From positions 41,103,211-41,167,210 of the forward strand of contig JANAVB010015600.1 in NCBI GenBank assembly GCA_029216955.1: a DNA stretch of 64,000 nucleotides, in the 5' to 3' direction. Positions 10,000 to 20,551 of the stretch are shown in pieces (the stretch's first letter is position 1; every line of letters starts with the position of its first letter). A program made the position numbers and the translations under genes. Under the pieces are notes generated by a model that was given only the letters and a program-made list of their open reading frames with translations, searched no databases and had not been told where the DNA came from. Origin of the DNA: Iris pallida (lineage: Eukaryota > Streptophyta > Magnoliopsida > Asparagales > Iridaceae).

Positions 10000-11834
10000 T
10001 GTCACTCCCGTTTTTTGTTATACGTATTTCCAGTGTACGTATGCAAATTTTGATCCATATTTTATTTACTGTATTTTTGTATTTCTTTATTGCTTGCCTT
10101 GATGTATCTTGGCTAAGGTTGACCTTGGGTTGGGTTGGTCCAACTTGACTTGCTTTGGATGGCTTCGTTTGATTTATTTTGATGGCTGGTTCAACATGTT
10201 GAACCATCCCCTTTCTTCATAAAATCCAACCACCCCTTTCTTTCTCTTCATTACTTCCATTTATTTCTTCTCCTTCTTCTCCATTACTCTCCCACCAACC
10301 TAGAGAGCTTAGGCAAGTGCAACTTGCTTAATGATGGATCTTCCATTTTATGTTTCTATCTTCTTCTCTACATGATTCTAAGCATCTTTAGAACTTGGAA
10401 TTTTCGGTTTGGACAGATGAATTTTTGTAGATCTAAATTTGTAGCCTTTTTAGTTTTTTTGGGTTTTGATCTACCAAACTTCATTATTTTTAAGTTTTGA
10501 CTGTTCTATATTGTAGGAAATTTAATTTTATCCAAAATGGACCTTTGAAAAGTTAGATTTCTACTTGTTTTTAGGAAGTTATGGCCAAAGTAAGATTTAG
10601 ACATCTTCTATGTTCATCTGTCCTGGTTCTGGCAGGGACGATAAATAGTGCCAGTCCGCATGGCTGCATAGTGCTGCATAGTGCCAGTCCGTATGGTTGT
10701 ATAGTGTCGTATAGTGCTGGCCGTATGGCTGCATAGTACCGTATAGTGCCAGTCCGCATGGCTGCATAGTACCGTATAGTGCTGGCTGCATGGCTGCATA
10801 GTATCGCATAGTGACAGTCCGCATGGCTGCATAGTGCCTTATAGTGCTGGCCGTATAGTGCCAGTCCGTATGGCTGTATAGTGATGCATAGTGCTGGCCG
10901 TATGGCTGCATAGTACCGTATAGTGCTGGCCGCATAGTGCTGGCCGCATAGCTGCATAGTGCTGGCCGCATGGCTGCATAGTGCTGGCCGCTTAGCTGCA
11001 TAGTGCCTGGCCGCATATTGCCAGTCCGTATAGATGCATAGTGCCGCATAATGCCTATTTTTGTTGTTTTTGGCTATTTTATGTCCCATTTGGCTGATTT
11101 GTGGTCAGAATTTCTCCCAACTTCCAACATGAATGTTTTAGATCTTTTTCTTAGCTTCAAGATTATATTACTAGCTATTTTATGCAAGTTTCTCTCATTC
11201 ATGATAATTTAAGGATAGAACCTGATAGTGGTTTGTTAAGGCGCACTCTTAACAAGTAACAAGTAACATGACGTGATAGTGACCCGTTGTGGCGCACTCT
11301 TACCAAGTAACCTTGGCATGATAATGACATGATTGTAGCCCGTCGTGGTGCACTCTTGACAAGTAAATCTGACATGTAATCTTGAATACTGTTGCGACGG
11401 CTATCTTGACATGCTGAGTAATAACTCGTCTTGATACCGTGGGTGATTGTTCTTGAATATGCTTGTATAAGCTACCAGTCTCGTCTCGCATCATGTCTAG
11501 GACTTGCATCCCCGGTTACCACGGTCAGGGATTCATGCTGAATCTGACTAGGTTAATTACTAGATTGATCAAAGTAGCTCATATAGAGAGATGTTTCCAG
11601 TTACATGTGATCCCGTTATCCCGGCCACACCTGATGGACTTGTAGTCTGCCGACGAGTATGGCACATTTCTAGTCCACTGTTATGTGGGGCACTTCTTGA
11701 AACAAGTAATATACAAACTGTCATGTGTTGCACTCAAAGTCACATAATAATTCTTGATAACTCTTACATGAACCTCGCCAGGATAACCTGGATACCTGCA
11801 GGGCTTATGACTGCCGGAACATCTCATTGCATCT
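10000..11834 (+). repeat. Element A, LTR part 1 (gypsy-type LTR)
   Basis: It starts TGTCACTCCCG at 10000 and aligns through most of its length with the LTR of element D (26277 onward), with clear divergence: same CT-rich leader, AGAGAGCTTAGGCAAGTGCAA, ATGGATCT, GTTATGGCCAAA and TATGTTCATCTG words in the same order, then a minisatellite at the same place, then GCACTCTTGACAAGTAA and the ACCACGGTCAGGG stretch. It is split at 11834 by element B and resumes at 57267. Its far end and any gag-pol are outside the window, because a CACTA element follows. It is the oldest layer of the nest. Confidence 0.75.
10640..11050 (+). repeat. Minisatellite in LTR A
   Basis: About 400 bp of imperfect tandem words such as GTGCTGGCCGCATGGCTGCA and TAGTGCCAGTCCGTATGG. 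It lies right after TATGTTCATCTG, where the LTR of D carries a different minisatellite. The 172-codon minus-strand frame across it is a composition effect. Confidence 0.8.
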
Positions 11835-14800
11835 TATCACTACCACATTTCTAGTATGGGGGTATTTTGGTCATTTTGAATTTTTGGGATTTATTTGGAA
11901 TTATTGTGAATTATTGAGATTTATTAGAATTTATATGATTTTTGGTATAATTTAATTAGGGGTTATTCTAGACTTTGACTAGTGTTGACTTTGGAGCCTA
12001 ACCTAGATGCTAACCCTAGTGGTGGTGACTTGATTAGGTCATGTGACCCTAACCTAACATTAAGTTAATTCCTAATAGGTCATTTAAAATTTAAGTTGGC
12101 ATTAGAAGGCTTTAAGTCATAAGCCATGACTTATGGTTTTGGAACAATTAATTAGCAACTTAGCCCATAGCTTGTGAATTTGGCCCAAGCCCATTAGCTA
12201 ACCTAAAACCTAACCCTAACCTTAGCTTGGCCGGCCACATTGGAAACCCCACCCCTATTAATACTCTCTTCCATTAGGTTAGCCCCCTTTAGAAAGTTCA
12301 CATTTAGAAAAAGAGGTAAATCCCATCTTTAGAAATTCCTAGAAAATCCATTTTAATTCCTTTTTAATCCAAACAAATTGCATTAGATCCTAATTTTAGT
12401 ATTCTTGCTGTTCATAGAGAATTATTCCTGCTTGGGATCAATTTGGGGAAGTTTGCTAACAAGGAGGAGGATCTAGAAGGAGGCTTTTTCTTGAGGATTT
12501 TACCTATAGGTAATTGATCTCTAAACTCTTTAATTTCCAGATCTAATTGCATATTTAGGAAGCCCTAGGTGTCCCCTAACTATAGGATTTGGTTTCGTGT
12601 CAAGGTGGATTCATTTCGTGTCCGTATCGGACACGTATACATAGGTAGACCTAGGTGTTTGTGGAAATGCCACATAGGAATTTAGTTCACTGTTTTAGAA
12701 TTGTAATTGATGGGAAACCTAGATCTAGGTGTTGCTTAGGGTTTTCCATGTGACTGAGGTGGTGATTGTTCTGTGTCGTGTCGCATTTGGACACGAACCT
12801 GCACGGTTCAGACACGCACGAGCTCCCCTGCTACTCGGGGGCAATTTCACCTTGGACACGGCACGTGGACACGTGACACTCACTGGACACATTAGGGCAG
12901 TATCTGATATGACACTCCCCAAGTGGCACGACCTCTCGTGTCGTGTCGATGGAGCACGAGGTCGGACACGAGTTTTACACTGACTGGTTCAGTCGATTTT
13001 TCGTGCACTGATACGTACTTCAGGACAAGACACCGTGACACGTGGACCCGTGTCAGGCTGTGTCAGACCTAGAGCTACACTAGGTGAACCCACATGTATG
13101 ATCACGAGATCTAATTCGTGTCGTGTCATGTACTAGACTCTCTGGAACACGTGCACGACACTGTGTTGTTTTGTGTCTCTATGTATGTGCTGATTTGGGT
13201 TTTCTTGATTGGACACGTTTGTGTCACTGTGTTGGACACGTGTTGGACCCTGGGACACACTTGCATCATATATTTGTTTTACCAACCAATAGTTTCCCTT
13301 ATTAACATATTTTCATTTGATATTTTGCATTACCTTGCTTTTCTGATACCAAGTCCATTTCTCAGTATTTTCCAGTTTTTGTGATCGAGTTTTAGCAGTC
13401 TTTTTAACCTAATTAAATGATGTTATCTGCATATTTTATACCCTAATGTTGTTTACCTATAAGTATTCTAGCTATATGTCAATTTTGGGGTGGATTGGTT
13501 GAGTATTGATTTCGAAATTGGGATTTGAAGTATTCAAACTAAAAACTGAACATTCATGTGTTGATTTTCTTCACTTTTGAATTCTGAAACTGAGTATGAT
13601 TGTTGGTTAGGTTGGGTTTGTTTGAGAAGTTCCTAAATTGGTTTTCTTTCCTTTCCCTTCACTGTTTTACTGAACACCCACACTGCACACATTTTCCCTT
13701 CATTACACTGTCAACTAACACACACACACCCTTCACTGTCACCTAGGACTTTACACTTGTTAACACTGTTTTCCCTCACTGGACACTTACACTTTTATGT
13801 ACACACTATGACACTCTCACCTGCTTCACTGTCACACTTGACACTCCTTCACAATTAATATTGCCATGTACACTCACCTACACTTTGACACTCTTTTCAC
13901 TCTCTTTCTATCCCTCTCTATATCTCTATATACCTATGTATATATATGCATGTATATATGTAATATATGTATATCTATATATGTAGTATATGTATGTATC
14001 TAGTATAGATACTTGTGAATAGTATGTATAGATGCATCTATGTACATGTTGCCTTTATGTGTAAGGTATAATGTATGTATATATATATATTGATTTCATA
14101 TATAGTTAACTAGCCTAATATTGGTGTATGCTAGCTAGTTTAGGTTTGTACAGCCTTGGTACACCTAAAAAGACTTGATTTGACCTAGTTTGACTTCTAG
14201 GGTTGACCAAAGTTGACCAAGAGTTGACTTGGGTCTAGATTGACCTAGAATCATGTAGAATGCATAGTAGAACTTCATATTACCATTTTGGACTTGTTGT
14301 GACTTGTGCTGTTCTGATTAGGAGCCAGACACCTGTCCTCGGACAGTACATTTCATTCGGACACTTAGATAGCAGGCGAGTACATTCTCTGATCATTTCA
14401 TATCCTGTTAGAATTATTTTCCTGCTTTAGATTACTTTACTTGATGCTGTTACGTTGGTCACATGAATTAGTACTATATGGATCCTTTTTTGAGATATTA
14501 CCTCCTCAGGGAGCATCGGAATACTACATGTTCTGTGTGTTTCACTTACATTGAGTATCACTATGCTTTATAATTCATTGATCACTTGTGACATGTACTG
14601 TAATGATCACAGAGTCTTCCATGAATCACCCATTTATGGGCCTACCATGTATCACCCCTTGTGGGCCATTGCATGGATCGTAACATAACCTGGCTGGATC
14701 CTTGTGTATTGACTGGGGGTACGGGGGAGTAGAAGTAGGCATGTGAATAATACCCAAGTAGTATCTCATCTGATCACCTCCGTAGTGTCTCATCAGAATC

Positions 14801-15482
14801 TCCTATGTCATTCACATGTCTATATTGTACTCTAACTCACTAGCCACTGATAGTTCTCTATTTACAGTATATATTTCCATTACAGCTATTTCTTTTACAT
14901 TCTGTACTTTCTTTCAGTTTCCTGTATCTTACTCTACTGCATGTTTATATTTCTAACCTACTATGATCTGTTGAGATGTATTGTGCTCGTTCCTGTCCTG
15001 ACTGGACCCGTTGAAAATATTACAGAGGACGAGAAGGAGGCCTATGTAGATACGTTTTACGGGACAGCCCTAGAGGACACTTGTGACCCGGACTGCCAGC
15101 TGGATTCCTTAGCTATAAAGACTGAGGCTCCCTAGTCGAGGTTTTACTATTTCTGTCATTTGAGATCTGGATTGTATATATTCTTTCATATTCAGTAGTT
15201 GAGACTTGTATTTCTGGATGTTTGCTGAGATGTTATCTTAGACACTTAGACTTTTCTGATCATCTGTATTTTATTTGAGTTCTATATTATATCGTGCTTT
15301 TTCTTTCTTAGTTGTGATTGAGTTTACATTCTGCTATGTCACCCCCATTCGGGGAGTATAAACTATTTAGCCTTATACTATTAGATGCATGAGACCTAGG
15401 ACAACGTTCTACTGCCGACACATCGACGTAGGCTGGACGTACCAACGTCTCGTGCCCTTACTCTAGGGTGCGGGTCGTAACA
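11835..15482 (+). repeat. Element B 5' LTR
   Basis: 3648 bp, ends GCGGGTCGTAACA. It holds a GTGTC/GACAC-rich tract (12590-13260), a CACT-rich and short TA tract (13680-14095), a small TTGAC cluster (14170-14260) and the conserved segment GTCCTGACTGGACCCGTTGA followed by AAATATTACAGAGGACGAG (14994-15031) that recurs in C and, reversed, in F. Small frames in it repeat in the 3' LTR and show no protein signal. Confidence 0.9.
12590..13260 (+). repeat. GTGTC/GACAC-rich tract of LTR B
   Basis: Dense CACG, GACACG and CGTGTC words on both strands, including the inverted repeat CGTGTCCGTATCGGACACG (about 12617-12635). The same kind of tract occurs in the B 3' LTR (21315-21975), both C LTRs and, reversed, F. 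Role unknown; promoter or protein-binding array is possible. Confidence 0.6.
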
Positions 15483-15489
15483 CATTTTT

Positions 15490-15509
15490 AGTGGTGGCCC
15501 ATGCAGGTC
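15490..15509 (+). promoter_or_regulatory. Conserved leader block, candidate primer-binding region (B)
   Basis: AGTGGTGGCCCATGCAGGTC, seven bases after the LTR end. The identical 20-mer lies at the same spacing in C, D and E. In B and C it is followed by TAGTGGTATTCGAAC and AGAGTATCACTACAGCCTG, also conserved. Confidence 0.6.
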
Positions 15510-15728
15510 TAGACTAGAAGTGTAGTGGTATTCGAACCAGAGTATCACTACAGCCTGCAGTAGGATATAGGACATTAGTTTTCAAGGTACTCAATCACAT
15601 TAGGAAAAACTTTATTTCTGCCATCTAAATCCTTACTATCAATTGATTTCTTTTGAATTTTAACTGTCCGCCTTTGTTATATCGCTTCTTTCTCAGCAAT
15701 TGATACCCTTGTTTGATCTGTCTTCGGG

Positions 15729-18700
15729 ATGGTGGAGACGCGGTCATAGCGTACCATTCATGGGGATACTATAGAGGGGACTGCTACCTCTTAGCTAGTT
15801 CAGCAGGGTCAAGAGGCTGCAGCTCCTGCCACTACTGCTCGTATTGGGACTTCAGCAGCAGCAGCAGGGGGTATGCCTCCACCAGCTCGGAGGTAGGACC
15901 CAGTCATCCCAGAGGTGCCTTTCCAGCAGCCGCCGCTTACAGGATACGTGGACGCGGCACAGATGTTTGCCTATTTTCAGCAGTTTATGGAGGTGCAGCA
16001 GACCCGGCAGGCCAGGAGCATGGAGTTGGCCCTTACGACAGTCGCAGCTCGACCAGCAGTCCAATAGCCGAGGATACCTGGGATAGAGCAGTTCCAGAAG
16101 ATGAGCCCCAGAGACTTCCTGGGGACGGAGGGGATTTTATATGCTGAGGAGTGGATCGAGCATATAGAGGAGATCTTTCGCCTGGCCCGGATACCGGCAG
16201 ATCTCCATATAGAGGCAACAGCTAGCCGGATGCGAGATCTTGCTCGCACCTGGTATCAGTCAGACCCCAGTGTAGGGGTAGCCGGACAGACCTGGGAGGA
16301 GTTCAAGGGCTTCTTCAAAAAGAAGTTCTTTCCAGATGCAGCGCTCCGAGCCTTGGAGTCGCAGTTTGAGAGCTTAGTTCAGGGGAGCCTGTCAGTAGAG
16401 GAGTACGCTGGGGAGTTCGGCCGCATCGGCAGATTCGTAGAGGGCTTGAGCGAGACGGCGAAGGCCCAGAGGTTCCGAAAGGGTCTGGTCAAGGAAGTCA
16501 AGTCCTTGACCAAGGGCAACAGGGATGCCACTTTCGAGGAGATTTTGACGGGAGCTTTATTGGCTGAGGATGATCTTGTGCTTAGGCTCAAGAGGGGGCA
16601 AGACCCTGTTGGGGGTAGCAGCAGCGGAGGCCAGGCCAAGAGGCCTCACTTTCAGCACCAGCAGCCATAGAGGCTAGTTCACCAGCAGCAATTTCAGCAG
16701 CAGGCCCGGGCACCCTTCCAGCAGGTGCAGCATCAGTAGCAGAGGGTGCAGCAGCAGGCACCGAGGCAGCAGGCCACCAACTGTGCTTATTGTAAGAAGT
16801 CAGGGCACGGGTGGAACGAGTGTAGGAAGAGACTAGGCAAGTGCCTGGTATGTGGTTCATCAGACCACCAGATGAGGGAGTGTCTCGTAGCACGAGCAGC
16901 TCAGGGAGGAGGAGTCAGGGCTCCAGCAGGCCAGCAGAGGGGACCAGCCTTGCCGACACAGCAGTAGAGGTTCGTTCAGCACCAGCAGCAAGCCAGAGGA
17001 GGCCAGCAGGGGCGAGCTTTTGCCATGGCGGCCGAGGATACAGAGGTGATAGGAGAGCTGATCGCAGGTTCGATTCTTCTCGACTCCAGTCCAGCTTTTG
17101 CATTATTCAATTCCGGTACTTTGCATAGTTTTGTATCAGTATCGTTTGCGATTAGACACGGTATCATAGCTGAATCGTTGCCTAGGACTTACAAGATCAC
17201 GACCAGGGGTGTCATTATCCTCGTGAGTGATGTTTGTAAAGGTCGAAGTATTGTTTTGGAAGGCCGTGAGTTGGAGGTGAGCCTGCTCGTAATGCCATTG
17301 CCGAACTACGATATAGTACTCGGTATGGATTGGTTGAGCAGGCACCACGCTAGCATTGATTGCAGAGGGGGTAGAGTTCTCTTCAGAGTGCCGGGGGAGC
17401 CAGAGTTCGAGTACTCCAGACGTCAGGCGGAGCAGAGCAGCGGAGTTTTCTGCGGAGTCTCGATTGAGGAGCAGACGATTCCACACCACTTGATAGCAGA
17501 GTATAAGGATGTTTTCCCATAGGAGTTGCCTGGATTGCCACTAGACAGAGACATTGAGTTTTCGATAGACTTGGTTCCAGGAGCGGAACCCATTTCTCAG
17601 CACGTCTATCGAGTGAACAATAGTGAGTTGGTGGAGCCGAAGAAGTAGGTGGATGAGCTGCAGGATAAGGGCTTCATCCGTTCGAGTTCGTCGCCATGGG
17701 GTGCACCAGTATTGTTTGTATCGAAGAAGGATGGGTCAGTACGGATGTGTATTGACTACAGGGCACTCAACAACCTGACAATCAAGAACAGATACCTACT
17801 GCCGCGGATCAATGATCTCTTTGATCAGTTGAGCGAAGCTCGGGTGTTCTCCAAGATTGATTTGAGGTCAGGTTATCACCAGGTGAAGGTGAACGGGGAG
17901 GATGTTCCCATGACCGCTTTTAGGACGCGGTACGGGCAGTTTGAGTTTTTGGTTATGCCGTTTGGGCTAACCAATGCACCAGCAGTGTTTATGAACCTAA
18001 TAAACAAGGTGTTCCACCAGTACTTGGACAAGTTCGTGGTGGTATTCATTGACGATATCTTGGTGTATTCGAAGACTGAGGAGGAGCATGAGGAGCATCT
18101 GAGGATAGTGCTGGAGACTCTCAGGAAGGAGCAGCTTTATGGAAAGCTCTCCAAGTGTGAGTTCTTCTTGGACTGGGTTGACTTTTTGGGGCATGTGGTG
18201 ACTGGAGTTAGGATTTCAGTTGACCCCAAGAAGATCGTAGCAGTTGAGGCATGGACAGCGCCGACTTCAGTGGCAGAGATCAGGAGCTTCCTGGGACTGG
18301 CAGGATATTATAGGAGATTTGTGCAGGATTTCTCCCGGGTTGCAGAGCTGTTGACTCGGTTGACCCGGAAGGATGCTGAGTATGTTTGAGAGGAGTGTTA
18401 GACAGCTTTTGATGAGCTGAAGCAGCGGCTTACGACAGCTCCGATTCTGACATTGCCTTCAGGATCAGGGGGATTCACTATCTATAGTGATGCTTCAGGG
18501 AAGGGGCTGGGTTGTGTCTTGCAGCAGCATGGGAAGGTGATTGCCTATGCTTCCAGGCAATTACGTCCCCATGAGAAGAACTACCCTACCCATGACCTGG
18601 AGTTGGCAGCAGTAATTTTTGCTCTGAAGTTATGGAAGCACTATCTGTATGGAGAGAAGGTGAAGATTTTCACAGATCACAAGAGCTTAAAGTATGTGTT

Positions 18701-20472
18701 TACACAGAAAATGCTCAACATGAGGCAGCACAGATGACTAGAGTTGATGAAGGACTTTGACATCCTACTTCAGTATCACCCAGGAAAGGCCAACGTGGTT
18801 GCCGATGCCTTGAGTAGGTATCCGACAGCCATGTGTTTGACTATGGATCGACACTTGCTTGCAGACTTGAAGAGCCTTGGGATTGAGGTGATCATGCCCG
18901 GAGTACAGATGCAGTTATGGGGCCTTTAGATACAGTCGGACTTGATGGAGAGGATCAAGGCGACACAGTTTGAGGACGTTGCTCTGTGGTATCTCCGAGA
19001 GCAGGTTCGAGCAGGATTGGTGGATGGCGAGTTTTCTCTTGCAGAGGATGGTGCCTTGCGGCACGGTTCCAGGTTATGTGTGCCCAACGGAGATCTCAGG
19101 GAGCAGGTTTTGCAGGAGGCCCACAGATCTCAGTACTCTATATACCCTGGTGCCAACAAGATGTACCGAGATCTGAGGGAGCATATTTGGTGGTACGGTA
19201 TGAAGCGGGAGGTAGCTCGCTTCGTAGCTAGGTGCTTGGTCTGTCAGCAGGTCAAGGCAGAGAGGCAGAGGCCCGGTGGATTATTGCAGCCGCTGCCCAT
19301 CCCCGAGTGGAAGTGGGAGCATATCACTATGGATTTCGTATCTGGATTGCCGCGTATACCAGGAGGGAAAGACGCGATTTGGGTCATCGTTGACAGGTTG
19401 ACCAAATCAGCCCACTTATATTGCCATTCAAGGTGGGCACTTCTACAGAGAGGCTTGCCGAGATGTGCATGCGGCAGATTGTCAGGATTCACGGGGTTTC
19501 GGTCAGCATCATCTTGGATCGGGATAGTTGCTTTACATTCCATTTTTGGAGGAGTCTGCAGACTAGTTTGGACACTCAGCTCAAGTTTAGTACTGCATAC
19601 CACCCCCAGACGGACGGACAGTCAGAGAGGACTATTCAGACGCTCGAGGATATGCTGCGGACGTGCGTCTTGGACTTTGGAGGTTCCTGGGAGGATCATC
19701 TATATTTAGTGGAGTTTGCTTGCAATAACAGTTTTCAGGCCAGCATTGAGATGTCACCTTTCGAGGCTCTGTTCGGGCGTAGGTGTCGTACACCCTTATC
19801 TTGGGATGATGTTGGTGAGCGGGCTTTACTAGGACCAGAGATGGTTGTTGACACAGCCGAGAAGGTGAAGCTCATCAGGGACAGACTTCGCTTGGCGCAG
19901 GATAAACATCGGTACTGGGCCGATAGCCACCGAAGGCCGTTGGAGTTTGAGGTACAGATTAGAGTAGGATTAGATTTAGGTTTGTTTGTTTTTATTTTAT
20001 TGATCATGTTTGTTTATCATAATTAATTTGAGACCTTGTTTGTGTTTAGGTCGGAGACATGGTTTTTGTGCGGATATCTCCGACTCGTGGTACTATACGT
20101 TTTGGTGGAGGTAGGAAGCTTAGCCCGCGCTTCATCGGACCTTTCGTGATCAGCGGGAGAGTCGGTGACGTGGCATGCAGGCTAGACTTGCCACCTGCAC
20201 TAGTGGGTGTCCACAACGTATTCTACATATCACAGTTGAGACGGTATATGGCTGATCCTAGCCATGTGCACGACCATTCGAAGATTGAGGTTGGGCCTTC
20301 TCTTAGCTATCCAGAGCACCCAGTGGAGATTCTAGATCGACGGGAGAAGGTACTGAGGAACCAGGTGATACCTTTGGTTCGTATCGCATGGAGGCATCAT
20401 TCTCCAGGAGAGTCTACCTGGGAGCGGGAGGATGAGATGCGCGAGCGATACCCATATCTTTTTGGACCGTGA
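15729..20472 (+). pseudogene. Element B gag-pol polyprotein (chromovirus), broken
   Basis: One frame runs from ATG 15729 to about 19420, closed only by nonsense codons (including 16668, 16738, 17520, 17646, 18387, 18735 and 18927). Then a 2-nt frameshift near 19420 and a 98-bp intron-like insert. Order: gag (EEWIEHIEEIFRLA, about 16150), zinc knuckles CAYCKKSGHGWNEC and CLVCGSSDH (16785-16890), aspartic protease with NSG instead of DSG (about 17107), reverse transcriptase ([10 protein letters not shown], about 18050), RNase H ([10 protein letters not shown], about 18485), integrase HHCC zinc and DDE parts (MDFVSGLP, LDRDS, DGQSERT), and a chromodomain-type end (VEILDRREKV to WEREDEM, 20320-20460). 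Most stops look like CAG, TGG or GAG codons hit by single changes. It supplied replication and integration functions when intact and does not now. Confidence 0.9.
19952..20049 (+). other. 98-bp GT-AG intron-like insertion in the integrase C-terminus of B
   Basis: It begins GTACAGATTAG and ends TTTGTGTTTAG; it is AT-rich with a T-rich 3' half. Left codons read PLEFE and right codons V-GDMVFVRIS, matching PLEFSVGDHVFL in element D, which has no insert. Removing 98 bp joins the two frames exactly. Reading through reaches a stop at 20024-20026 and loses the chromodomain-type end. Confidence 0.75.
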
Positions 20473-20511
20473 GGTATACTTTCTATCCTTCTCATCAGTT
20501 GTATTTCGTCT

Positions 20512-20551
20512 TTCAATTTCGAGGACGAAATTCTTTTAAGGAGGGTAGATT
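20512..20551 (+). promoter_or_regulatory. Pre-PPT hairpin and polypurine tract of B
   Basis: AATTTCGAGGACGAAATT folds as a 7-bp stem with an AGGA loop. TTAAGGAGGGTAGAT, the polypurine tract for plus-strand priming, follows directly before the 3' LTR at 20552. Confidence 0.75.

Noticed and set aside
10571..11089. 172-codon minus-strand frame with repeating Tyr-Ala-Ala units
   Set aside because: It is the translation of the minisatellite in LTR A.
14941..15135. 64-codon frame conserved in B LTRs and in part in C (contains the word ENITEDE)
   Set aside because: Conservation is explained by shared LTR ancestry at DNA level; it lies across the U5 region with no other sign of coding.
15490..15509. 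tRNA gene, because the block resembles part of initiator tRNA-Met
   Set aside because: Only part of an anticodon arm is similar; no cloverleaf or A/B boxes are present.
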